NCBI GenBank assembly: GCA_000733355.1
Contig: JNVV01000001.1
Span: forward strand, 340,208-404,207
DNA length: 64,000 nucleotides
Direction of reading: 5' to 3'
Origin: Falciphora oryzae
Taxonomy: Eukaryota > Ascomycota > Sordariomycetes > Magnaporthales > Magnaporthaceae
The notes beneath the pieces were generated by a model. That model searched no databases and was not told the DNA's origin. It was given only the letters and a program-made list of their open reading frames with translations. A program made the position numbers and the translations under genes. How positions within the stretch are numbered: position 1 is the stretch's first letter; each line of letters opens with the position of its first letter. Of the stretch, positions 45,269 to 55,490 are shown piece by piece.

Positions 45269-46753
45269 TCATGCCGCAGCAGCCGACCCCGCGTCCGACC
45301 CGACCGTCTTCCCCAAGAGCTCGCCCGTGGTCCGATCGAACCTGCGCACCGGCTGGGGAAGGGTGGTCGAGTGGTAGCTGCCCGTCGAGTTCTTGAAGAA
45401 CTGGTCGACCATTATCGTCTTGGGCACCATGCCGATGACCCACGAGTCGACGACCTTGTACAGCCAGTTGGCCCAGGAACTCATGCGCATGTTCATGAGG
45501 CCCTCGCCGACGACTGCCTCGCAGCGCTTGTGCCGCAGCTCCGCGAGGCGTGTGAGGGCCGCCTCGACCTGCTCCGATGACAGCCGCTTCTGGCCGTTGG
45601 CCTTGAGCGCGTCGTACAGGCAGTCGACTAGCGCCACGGCTGACTCGATGGCGTTGCCGCCGCCTTGGCCTTGGATGGGTTGGGTCTGTGCGGAGGGAGG
45701 TTTTACGTTCGTTAGCTGGCGAGTTGGTGTGAGCGAGGGGGGTAAAACGACAGACTCGAAACCGACCTTGACAACAGAATCGCCGACGCACACGATGCGA
45801 CGGTAGTGCCAGCGGTTGAAAAAGTTTGTCGGCAGCGGGGCGGGGACCGAGACCGTCTTGGCCTTGTAGACGTCGCCAAACGTGACGCCCGGGTGGACCA
45901 TCTGGCCCAGGTGCGGCGCCACCACGCGCGCCTCGTCCTCGTCGGTGAAGCGGGGGAGGTCTAGCCCCAGGTACATGCGGTCCAGCTTCCAGAAGACGAA
46001 CCAGTACGCGATCCCCTCCCTCGTCATGATGGCGACGGCCTTGTCCTTGGTGTGGATCTGCCGGACCACCCCGGCCGGCAGGCCCGTGTCCTTGGAGATG
46101 CCGTAGATGCAGCCGTACTCGGTCTCGACCTTTGCGCCGGGTTCGTCGCTCCCGAACAGCGCCGCGAGCCGGCCGTCCTCGCGCGCGTTCCGCCACATCT
46201 CGCCGCGGGTGTGGCTGTGGATGCCGTCGGCGCCGACGACGACGTCGGCCACAAAGGTGCGGCCTGCGGCGGTCGAGATGTTTACTCTATCGTCGGCGCC
46301 GTGCTCGACGCGCACGACGCGCTGGCCGGTGAAGATGCGGTCCTTGCGCCTGATGTGGCGGTGCAGGACGCGCAGCAGCGAGGCGCGCTCGGTGAAGCGC
46401 AGGTCGAAGCCGTGGGTGGCGCGGGTGCGCGGCATCAGCTCAAAGTCGTACAGCCGGCCGCCCTTGTCGTCGTACACGACGACGCTGGAGCCGGAGCCCG
46501 ACTCGGCCATCACGTCGTCGTGCACACCCAGCTGGTCCAGCACCCGCATGGAGCTCGGGTGCATGCCGATGCTGGCGCCCAGCTGCGGCGCGACCTCGGG
46601 GTGCGCCTCGAGCATGACCCAGTCCATGCCCAGCTTCTCCATGTGCAGGGCCATCGTCAGCCCAGCCAGGCCGCCGCCCACAATGGCCACCGCGAGCCCG
46701 TCGTGGGGCGGCTGCTGGTCTTCCTGCTGCTGCTGCGGTTGCGTCTCTGCCAT
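45269..46753 (-). CDS. FAD-dependent monooxygenase (PaxM-like)
   Basis: Two exons on the minus strand (46753-45767, 45685-45269) encode 467 residues. The intron (81 bp) is a multiple of three and lacks a stop, so the unspliced frame stays open. I remove it because the GDSVVK end of exon 1 joins directly to TQPIQGQGGGNAIESA, as in relatives. It also has a CTAAC branch site and CACAG acceptor; the donor is GTCGGT, non-canonical. The GGGLAG dinucleotide-binding motif is at 26-31, the VVVGADG motif near 170 and the VCVGD motif at about 321-325, all features of group A flavin monooxygenases. A hydrophobic stretch near the C-terminus may associate with membranes. Relatives act in meroterpenoid/indole-diterpene pathways, but no prenyltransferase or cyclase lies nearby. 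The substrate is unknown. Confidence 0.9.
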   Translation of the reverse strand: MAETQPQQQQEDQQPPHDGLAVAIVGGGLAGLTMALHMEKLGMDWVMLEAHPEVAPQLGASIGMHPSSMRVLDQLGVHDDVMAESGSGSSVVVYDDKGGRLYDFELMPRTRATHGFDLRFTERASLLRVLHRHIRRKDRIFTGQRVVRVEHGADDRVNISTAAGRTFVADVVVGADGIHSHTRGEMWRNAREDGRLAALFGSDEPGAKVETEYGCIYGISKDTGLPAGVVRQIHTKDKAVAIMTREGIAYWFVFWKLDRMYLGLDLPRFTDEDEARVVAPHLGQMVHPGVTFGDVYKAKTVSVPAPLPTNFFNRWHYRRIVCVGDSVVKVGFESVVLPPSLTPTRQLTNVKPPSAQTQPIQGQGGGNAIESAVALVDCLYDALKANGQKRLSSEQVEAALTRLAELRHKRCEAVVGEGLMNMRMSSWANWLYKVVDSWVIGMVPKTIMVDQFFKNSTGSYHSTTLPQPVRRFDRTTGELLGKTVGSDAGSAAAA

Positions 46754-48572
46754 CTTGAGGGGGTGGGGAGGGGGAATGCCGATCCTACCCTGCCGGATGG
46801 GCTCCTGCGGCCGCTATGTGACGCCAAGAAGCGAATATTGGGTGGCGCCTGGGGCAGAACACGAAAAACAAAACGGTCTGGTGCTACTGTTGGTGGTGTA
46901 AGAGGTCGGTCTGGGGTACCATGTGGCCGGCAGGGAGCTGGATAGGCCACGAGAGCGAGGAGGTCATTTCCTTTTGAGGGCCTGGGCCTGGAACCGGACA
47001 CCCGTCAGACACTAGAGTCGGTGAATCCGGTCCGCCCCCGAGTCCGACGCCCAAGATATTGCGTCCGCTGGGGTTGTTACTCCTTTGCCAGGTTTTTGCT
47101 GGCCTGGGGCCTTGCAGGTCCAGGCCTCGACGACAATCTTCTCGACGCGCCACATTTCGAATGGGGGCAAAGATGTTGTAGAGTCAGTTGACATGTCGTT
47201 TCTCTGCCCACGCGTCTGGGGTAGCTGAGTCTTCCCACACGAACGGGGCCGTCGGATAACGAATGGTTGCGGCTTGGCATGCCGGGGCCTGCTTGCGTCT
47301 CGACGTGCTTGAGTCAGGCAAAGCGAGGATTTGCTTCTTCGAATTTGCGCTACGCCATTTCCAGCCCTTGACCTCTCGACCGTGCCCTCCATCCATGACC
47401 AGGGGCGGGTGCCTTCCTATCTCGTCCGCGATAGCAGGATGGCCGGCCTTCTGTCGTTGCCCCTTCCTGGGCCCTCGGTGTGTTGCGGAGGAAGTTCGCA
47501 AAAGGGGATATAAGCAATTTGAGATGCTTCCTGCAGCTGCCATCGTGGGGCCAGCGACAGTTGCAGTGTGCTGGAGGAGTTCATGGGAAACACGGATGAC
47601 ATCCCTGGCCGCTAGACGTTTTCACGATCCGCCTCAATTTCACAACACACAGCTGATCCCTGGCGCTCAATGCCTCTCCCCGTCCTTCCCATGGCGGGGT
47701 GGAGTGGATATGAAGAGATCGTCGGTCTCTAAGGAACACGGATCTCGCTCCAAGTCCGATGAATGAACTTTCTTATCACTTGTTTAGTTCGTCGAGTGCA
47801 GGATACACATACCGGAGTCCTCGTCTAAGTGGTCGTCTTACCGAGGCCCTCTGTCTAAGGCTGTACGGCTCAGAGAACTCCCCTCAGCAAGCTGTAGTCC
47901 GCTCGGGTAGCAGGCAGCCTCCCCGACCAACTTGATGGCGGTTGCGCACAACAGACCTCCGGTAGGGTGCCATTCGGTGTGGGGGCGGCCCTCGCAACGG
48001 GCCCCCAATGGCATGGCCATCCCGGCCCGCCCGCCAATGGGCCGATTCGCTATGGGGTCCGGGCGATCGACGGGGCCGCACAGGGGCCAGGCTCCCACGA
48101 CAATGGGTGAATGGATGAAGCGAGGTGAACAAGGGGGACCCGAAGGAGAAGAGAGGAAGCAAAAAAAAAAGAAAAAAAAAAAAAAAAAAAGAAAGGACAA
48201 AGCGAAGAGCAGGGCGCAAAAAAGGGCCACGGGGAGTGGCGGGACTGCCATCCGGGTGGAGCGACGGCTCTGTCAGTGGACAAGGGACGGGTTCGCCCGC
48301 GCCGCCCCCCGCCCCCTTCGAGCTAGGCGTTGTTCTTGTCTGTGCGTGGTTGACGGTTGGAGGCTATCCTATCCGTCTTATACAAACACATCGTCCTGTT
48401 CTCGCACCAGCTGGCCACCTCTTCAGTAGGTCCTGTCCTTGGGCTGAACTTTGTCGTCTTTGGCAGCGGGACCGCGAGGCACGTCACTAACCCCACGAGC
48501 ACGAGCACGAGCACGCCTGGCGCCTACCCAAACATCGCGCCAAATAAGCGGCCGTTTACGAACAACGACAAA
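46754..48572. other. Divergent promoter region, monooxygenase / Pth11-like gene
   Basis: 1.8 kb without a supported gene. A poly-A tract interrupted by one G lies at about 48161-48190. Confidence 0.6.
48161..48190. repeat. Poly(dA:dT) tract
   Basis: A nearly pure A run with one G, about 380 bp upstream of the Pth11-like start codon. Confidence 0.8.
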
Positions 48573-50184
48573 ATGGACCCTTCGCTCCTCCCAGTGACCG
48601 ATCACGTCGTGCCGATTCCCCTGACGGCCGAGGTGACGGGCCACATCATCGGCAATGGCATCGTCATGTTCACCACCTTGCTAGTTGTCGCGGGCCGCTT
48701 CATCTGCCGCACCTTCCTCGGCGCCGGCCTGGGTATGGACGACTGGCTTATCCTCGCGTCACTCGTGCGTACAATCTGCCTCTTATACCATCGGGGGGCT
48801 TGTTGGCTGACAAGGGGCGAAATCCTGTGCCGGCTCCAGGTACTATCCGTAGCAACATATGGAATCACCATTGCTAGTATGTCGCGGCCCTTTCTTGCGC
48901 ACACCATCCCGACTGCGCCTTGTGTTCTGAGCACCAGCCACTGACCAAGGCGTAATCGCATCGGCAGTGAGCATCGCGGGAGCCGGCCACCCCACGCCCG
49001 ACGTTGCAATGCTCGGAAACCTCCCGCACATCCTGCTGGTGGGCATCTCCCCTTCCTACGCGTGCTGCCCCCCCAGCCGGCGCAAAGCTGACGGGACGCT
49101 CTCCCACAGATGACCTTTGTCATGGTCCTCACCTCCCTGCTGAGCCTTGCCCTGAGCAAGCTCAGCATGCTCTTCTTCTATATGCGCGTCTTTGAAGAGG
49201 GCAGGATGCGGCTGTACTGCTGGATCACGATGGGCATCACCTTCGTCTGGTTCTTCGCCATCTTCCTGGGCAACCTGTTTATCTGCAAGCCGATCGCAGC
49301 ACAGTACGACCTGACGCTGGCCAAGCCGGACAGCTGCGGGAACCAGATCCCCATTTTCCAGGCCATGATAATCATCAATATCCTGACCGACATTATCATC
49401 ATGATCCTGCCGATGCGTACGTTTCCTTTCCGCGCCGCCCCCGTCATCATGCATCGGCAAGGGAGGGTTTTAGGCTAACCAGACATGTACGGAACCGCAG
49501 GGACCATCTGGTCCTTGAACATGAGGAAAACGGAGAAAGTTGGTCTGATGACGTCGTTCATGCTGTTGATCGGGTAGGTTTCTGTTTGCTCCGGGCGTGG
49601 GATCTGATTGCAGAAGGCGCGTTTGTGGAAAGCTAACGACTGTCTGAACGACCCCCGCAAACAGAGTCGTCGTCGTCGGCATCGTGCGCATCCAGTACGT
49701 CTCGACGGTCGACATGCGCTCGAACCTCACGGCGACGATGCCCGTGTCCATCTTCGCGGCGTGCATCGAGCTCAACATGGCCATCATCTGCGTCAGCATC
49801 CCGATGCTGCGGCCGCTGTACACGCGGTACCGGGCCAAGCACTCGGCGTCCAAGCTGAGCGACGAGGCGCAGAACAGCGACCTGCAGACCTTTGGCGGCA
49901 GCGGCGGCAAGGGCGGGTCGGCCAAGAACTCGCGCGGCAAGGCCGGGCCGGCCATGGACATCACGCTGGGCACCTTCTACGACAGCAACGAGGCGCGCAA
50001 GGACGACGAGTACGGCGTCGGTGGCGTCAGCAACGCGGCCGTCGAGGCCGGGTCGAGCCACAGCCTCGACTCCAAGCGGGAGCTGACCAACGGCTTCACG
50101 CCCTTTGGCGACAAGGGCTTCGAGGACGGGCAGGCTGGCGGCGCCATCGGGGTGTACAAGAAGTGGGATGTCAGGAGGGATTAG
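48573..50184 (+). CDS. Seven-TM Pth11/rhodopsin-like integral membrane protein
   Basis: Six exons (48573-48764, 48840-48876, 48968-49038, 49110-49416, 49501-49573, 49665-50184) encode 399 residues. Introns are GT/AG with frames joining correctly; exon 2 (37 bp) and exon 3 (71 bp) are the least certain. Hydrophobic segments with the spacing of seven helices include VMFTTLLVVAGRFICR, MTFVMVLTSLLSLALSKLS, WITMGITFVWFFAIFLGNLF and AMIIINILTDIIIMILPM. The signatures MDDWLIL, SMLFFYMRVF and LPMRTIWSLNMRKTEKVGLM mark the fungal rhodopsin-like (SAT4/Pth11-type) family. No CFEM domain is visible at the N-terminus. The C-tail of about 120 residues is polar with Gly/Lys stretches and could be cytosolic. 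Ligand and signalling role are unknown; relatives in plant pathogens include Pth11. Codon use matches neighbours. Confidence 0.88.
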
Positions 50185-50857
50185 AGGGAGAGGCAGGCTG
50201 TGGGGGCGGCGATACGAGAAGAATGCGCGGCGGTTGTTACGGGGCGGCGGTCTGAGATCTGGCGAGGCTTGAACTGCCCGATCAGAGAGGGAAGGGGCGG
50301 GCAATCAGCAATCAGTGCCATTTATCGTTTATGTATTCTACGTAGCTATACCCAGGCGGCGACCAATGTTGGACTTCCTTGATATGTCCTGGCCGAACTT
50401 TAAAAGGGGTCTCAGGGGCTTGGTCGGGGAATTAGCTGAGGACCGAGCCGACGTCACAGGGCACGGACCAACAGCCACTGACAGGAACCTGCAGCGACCC
50501 CTGCTTCGCTAATGGGTCCTGGTGGGGGAAATTTTTTGGTCAATTGCCCCTCCATGATTTGCAGCGTGCCGCGCATGACGACAGGCGATGGGGCGCCGAT
50601 GTAGGATGTGGGAGCATGGAGACTTTTGGAGCGCATGCCTTTTGGTTCCGCGATTTTTTGTGCGACTGGTTTGCGCCATTGAAGATTGACACCTCGATAT
50701 CATTCCCTTTGGTTGGGCAGTGAGCTTGTTTGGACAGACAGGCTTCACTCTAGAGATTGAATGGGGTGCCTGCTTTTCTGCACAACTCACAAAAACACTT
50801 GCCCAAACGAGCTGAAGGAAACCACCAAGTGAGTCACGCCACAGCCCACTGGTTGCG
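50185..50857. other. Intergenic: HIS4 promoter
   Basis: 670 bp with no coding frame. It contains a TGAGTCA core just before the HIS4 start (listed separately) and a CGACGTCAC element near 50450. Confidence 0.6.
50830..50836. promoter_or_regulatory. TGAGTCA Gcn4/CPC1 site upstream of HIS4
   Basis: A perfect TGASTCA core ending 21 bases before the HIS4 ATG. Histidine genes of fungi are under general amino-acid control by Gcn4/CPC1 through this motif. Position and match are seen; use is inferred, and the site could lie within the 5' leader. Confidence 0.55.
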
Positions 50858-53554
50858 ATGGAGACAACTCTACCGCTGCCCTTCCTGGCCAGCGCCGCCG
50901 TCCCATTGGGGCCCGTGGGCGAGAACGAGGGCCTGTCCCGCGAGCAGCTCGCCTGTCTGGGCGCCGTCTTCCTCGAGGCGACAGCACAAAACCTGGCCGA
51001 TATCCGGACATTTCTCAGCCAAGACAGCCTCGCATTCGAGCCCTATATCGACGTGACGCAGCTCGAGTCCCAGGACGAGGTACTGTCACTGCTCGACGGC
51101 GGTGCCAGGAAAGTCTTTGTCCGGCCCGAGCAGTTCGACGACCTGAGCGAGCATGGCTCCAGGGTTGTGCAAGCAGTTGCCGCCACTTCTCAGGGGCTGC
51201 CGGCCACCGAGGGCGGCCTGCTGGTCTCTGGTATCGAAACAACAGCCGGCGTCAGCTCTGCCGTTATCGAGCAGCTGAAGTCAAGGAAGATCTCTTCCAT
51301 TTTTGTAAAGCCGGCGCCCGGTGCGGATTTGAGCCAGTTCGTCGAGCTCGCCCGCCAGATCCCCGCCATCCCCGTGCTGCCGTCCTCGAGCCTGGTCGCC
51401 TCATCCAAGGACGCCCCGGCGGGGAAGCTGGCCGTGCCCAAGCTCGTAGCCGCGAGCTGGGCCTCGGACCGCGCCGACCAGCTGGTCCCGACCGTGGTGA
51501 CGGACGAGGGCGGCGTGGCGCTCGGCCTGGTCTACAGCAGCGAGGAGAGCGTGGGCGAGGCGCTGCGCACGCGCACGGGCGTCTACCAGAGCCGGAAGCG
51601 CGGGCTCTGGTACAAGGGCGCCACGTCGGGCGACACGCAGGAGCTGGTGCGGCTCTCGCTCGACTGTGACAGCGACGCGCTCAGGTTCGTCGTGCGCCAA
51701 AGGGGCCGCTTCTGCCACCTGGACCAGGCCGGCTGCTTCGGCGAGCTGGGCGGCGTCGCCAAGCTCGAGCGCACGCTGCGGGCGCGCAGGGAGTTGGCGC
51801 CTCAGGGCTCCTACACCGCTCGGCTGTTCTCGGACGAGAAGCTCCTGAGGGCCAAGATCATGGAGGAGGCCGAGGAGCTGTGCGATGCCAAGACGCCTGC
51901 GGAGGTCGCCTTTGAGGCTGCTGACCTGATCTACTTCGCCCTGACCAAGGCGGTTGCGTCTGGCGTTTCCCTGGCCGATATCGAGAGGAACCTCGACGCG
52001 AAGAGCTGGAAGGTTAAGCGTCGCACCGGGGACGCAAAGGGCAAGTGGGCCGAGAAGGAGGGGATAAAGGCCGTCGGTGGTGCGGCGCCGGCCCCTGCTG
52101 CAGCTCCTGCTCCTGCCCCGGCCGCGGACTCGGGGAGGATAACCATGAGGCGCTACGACGTCAGCACGAACTCGGCAGCCGAAATCCAGGAGGCTCTCAA
52201 GCGGCCGTCGCAGAAGTCGTCGGACGCCATCATGAAGATCATCGGTCCCATCGTCGAGGATGTGCGCGCCAACGGCGACAAGGCGCTGCTGGCGTACACA
52301 CACAAGTTCGAAAAGGCCACGTCGCTGACGTCGCCCGTGCTGCGCGCGCCCTTCCCGGAGTCGCTCATGCGGCTGGCCCCGGAGACGGCGCGGGCCATCG
52401 ACGTGTCGTTTGAGAATATCCGGCGCTTCCACGCGGCGCAGAAGGAGGAGAGGCCGCTCCGGGTCGAGACGATGCCTGGCGTCGTGTGCAGCCGCTTCTC
52501 GCGCCCCATCGAGCGCGTCGGGCTCTACGTCCCGGGGGGCACGGCCGTCCTGCCCAGCACGGCGCTCATGCTGGGCGTGCCCGCCATGGTGGCCGGGTGC
52601 GGGCGCATCGTGCTGGCGTCGCCACCGCGGGCCGACGGCACCGTGACGCCCGAGATCGTCTACGTGGCGCACAAGGTCGGCGCCGAGAGCATCGTGCTGG
52701 CGGGCGGCGCGCAGGCCGTCGCCGCCATGGCGTACGGCACCGAGAGCGTCACAAAGGTGGACAAGATCCTGGGGCCGGGGAACCAGTTCGTCACGGCGGC
52801 CAAGATGCTGGTCAGCAACGACACCAACGCCGGCGTGGGCATCGATATGCCCGCGGGCCCCTCCGAGGTGCTGGTTGTGGCCGACGCGAGCGCGGAGCCG
52901 GCCTTTGTGGCGTCGGATCTGCTGTCGCAGGCCGAGCACGGCGTCGACAGCCAGGTGGTGCTGATCGCCGTGGGTCTGGACGAGGCCGGGCTGGCGCGGA
53001 TCGAGGACGAGGTGCACCGGCAGGCGACGGCGCTGCCTCGCGTTGATATTGTGCGCGGGAGCATCAAGCACTCGCTGACCATCTCGGTGCGCACCATCGA
53101 CGAGGCCATGGCCATCAGCAACGACTACGCGCCCGAGCACCTGATCCTGCAGGTGCGCGACGCCGAGGCCGTGGTGGACAAGGTCATGAACGCGGGCAGC
53201 GTCTTTATCGGGCAGTGGACGCCTGAGAGCGTGGGCGACTACTCGGCCGGTGTTAACCACTCGCTGCGTGAGTTTCTTTGCCCTCCCCGTCTATTCATGT
53301 CTAGCTACGTTTTTCTTGGTGATTTTGACTAACACCTTGGCTCTTATTGAATAGCCACATACGGGTACGCGAAGCAGTACTCGGGCGTCAACCTCGGATC
53401 CTTCGTCAAGCACATCACCAGCTCGAACCTGACGGCCGAGGGTCTGCGCAACGTGGGCGATGCGGTCATGGAGCTGGCCAGGGTTGAGGAGCTCGAGGCG
53501 CACAGGAGGGCGGTCAGCCTGAGGATTGAGCACATGAACAGGAGCAGTTCGTAG
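50858..53554 (+). CDS. HIS4: Trifunctional histidine biosynthesis protein
   Basis: Two exons (50858-53267, 53355-53554) encode 869 residues. The polypeptide combines phosphoribosyl-AMP cyclohydrolase, phosphoribosyl-ATP pyrophosphohydrolase and histidinol dehydrogenase (histidine steps 2, 3 and the last two oxidations), as in yeast HIS4 and Neurospora his-3. The N-terminal part (1-215) is the HisF/HisA-like region. The cyclohydrolase follows at about 222-305 (signatures TRTGVYQSRKRGLWYKGATSG and DCDSDALRF), then the pyrophosphohydrolase at about 320-395 (KIMEEAEEL and FEAADLIYF). Histidinol dehydrogenase occupies about 430-869, with GLYVPGG, ILGPGNQFVTAAK, DMPAGPSE and EHGVDSQVVLI motifs; the family's catalytic residues all appear present. 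The last intron splits the C-terminal helix region. A TGAGTCA site precedes the start. The length matches family members (about 800-870). Confidence 0.97.
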
Positions 53555-54198
53555 GAGGAATAGGTAGGCAGAGGGCTGTTAATAGGGTTTTAAAAGTTTG
53601 GAGGACAGTCTAATCTCAAGAGATGCACAACACATGGATCTTGAGAATAGAGACAATATTTATAATTCCGTGCTTTTCTGAAATCGATCGTTTTACAATG
53701 GAATGTATTCGGTCTCGATCTTGCACAGGATCAGGATTCAGGGGTGTAACCCCAACCCTCCGAATTCGGTAGGCGGTCAACAGCTTAGCTTGCTGGGATC
53801 TCCACATTTCGCCCATCAGCACCGAAGCTCATCGGCTCAGGGTGGTGTGGTACGAACTTTCAGGTGTTGGTTTGGTTTGACCATCTCGACAAGAAAACCA
53901 CGGCAAATCCAACTCTCGCCGACACTAGAAATACCACGAAGCCACTTTAGGAAAGCTATTGGAACCTCCAAACCTGTCTCTTTCGGCAGTCTGGTCTCAC
54001 GAGAAGGCTCATTAGCCCGCACGTTCTCACGAGGCAGCAAAAGAGCATCCCTTGCCCACCCTCAGCTCCGAAGAGCCCGAACGACGACCAACAACCGGCT
54101 CGTACCCTATATTCCCCCCCGGGGCGAAACCCGTTTCGGCGAGCGTATCCGGCTCGCCCTACGTGCCGCCTCTTTCTCTTTTCACACACCCACAGCGA
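53555..54198. other. Intergenic, HIS4 3' flank and CMC1 promoter
   Basis: About 640 bp without a supported gene. A frame running from 53703 into CMC1 starts in non-coding DNA and overlaps the true exon in another frame. Confidence 0.55.
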
Positions 54199-54883
54199 AT
54201 GGCCGCAATGGCAGCCGAGCCACCGTCCGGCGCGGGCGGAAGCGGGGGACCCGCCGCCGAGGCGCCCAAGCTGCCGATGCCGTCGCGCAACCCGATCCCG
54301 CTGTCGGCGTCGCAGGAGGCGCAGGTGCGCGAGGTCTTCTACGCGCGGGTGAGGAGGCTATGCCAACCCGAGATAAAAGGTGGGTTTCCATGTTTCCACA
54401 CAAGGCTCGCGGGTGAGCTACAGCACATGAGCGAATGGGTGGTGGGCTGACGACCGACACCAAAAAAAAACAGCATTCGCCGACTGCGCAATGGGCCGCA
54501 CCTTCTCGGTCCCCTTCGCGTGCCGCGAGACGCACCGGCTCATGAACGGCTGCATGAAGGCGCACGCGACCGAGGCGGAGCACGACGCGGCGCGCGAGGA
54601 GTGGTTCGCGGGCCGGCTAGAGCGGCAGCGCGAGCGCGAGAAGAAGGCGCGCCGCAAGCTCGAGCAGGAGCGCTTCCACCGCGAGTGGTGGGGCCTCCCC
54701 GAGCGCGACCGCGAGGAGCTGCGGAGGGAGGAGGAGAAGCTGGCTAGGGGCGAGAGGGTCGGCGGGTACGCGGCGCCTGGGCGGCCGAGGGTTGGTGGGG
54801 GTGGTGACGGTGGGAGCGGGAGTAGTAGTGGTGGTGGTGGTTCGTCACTATCAGAACCGCCCAAGAGGGGGTCGGATAGGTGA
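54199..54883 (+). CDS. CMC1: Cmc1-like COX assembly protein (twin CX9C)
   Basis: Two exons (54199-54379, 54474-54883) encode 196 residues. The twin CX9C signature is complete: C55-x9-C65 and C77-x9-C87, flanked by the conserved LSASQEAQVREVF and AFADCAMGRTFSVPFACRETHRLMNGCM. Cmc1 is a copper-binding intermembrane-space protein that stabilises Cox1 during cytochrome oxidase assembly and is imported by the Mia40 route. The first intron falls between the CX9C halves. Beyond residue 110 there is a Glu/Arg-rich helix, then a Gly/Ser-rich tail of about 40 residues not found in yeast Cmc1 (111 residues), read here as low-complexity extension. Start could also be the ATG nine bases later (54208). Confidence 0.93.
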
Positions 54884-55490
54884 CCGGGGAGGCGAGGCTC
54901 GGGGCTGCCGTCCAAGGCTGGGACTCTCCAGGCTGAGGACTGTCATTGCAGCAACATACAATAAGCAATACGGTTCCCCGGACCTGATGGTGGATATCAT
55001 CGATCCATGGCTACTGCCGGTGGGTTTATACGTGTACCTACCACCTACTTTTTATGTACATTATTATAGGATGGACTAATCCACCACCTTATCAATGCAG
55101 TCCACACTCGAAGAACGAGCGATTTGCTCGCATCTCTGCCAGCTTATATCTTTGACACAGACATCACTAACCTACCAAGGTAGCCAGGGGTAGGTGCATC
55201 GAGCACACCGTTTCCGGGCACTTGGTTCCAGCGATTGACTTCCGACCCCACATTCTCGGCCCAGGATTCGGCGCCGAGGAGCATCCAGGGTCGCTGTCGG
55301 CTCCCGCAGGCCGGTCGTCGGAACTCGTCTTGTCATTCATCAGTTCAGCCGCAAACTGCATATTGGGGTCTATTTAAATACCACATGTTAAGCAAGCTTT
55401 ATTGTTGACCGAGGAGGTCCATTTAGACTGCCTCGAATCTTGGGTTCAGTCCTGGCAGTTTTCTCAGCAATACCAACAAACGCCGTCGAA
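54884..55490. other. Intergenic, DAO promoter
   Basis: 600 bp without a supported gene; AT-richer than flanking coding DNA. Confidence 0.55.

Noticed and set aside
51401..53260. Long open frame (about 619 codons) on the minus strand opposite HIS4
   Set aside because: It mirrors the GC-rich codon pattern of HIS4, has low-complexity His/Arg/Ala-rich content and no homology-like motifs.
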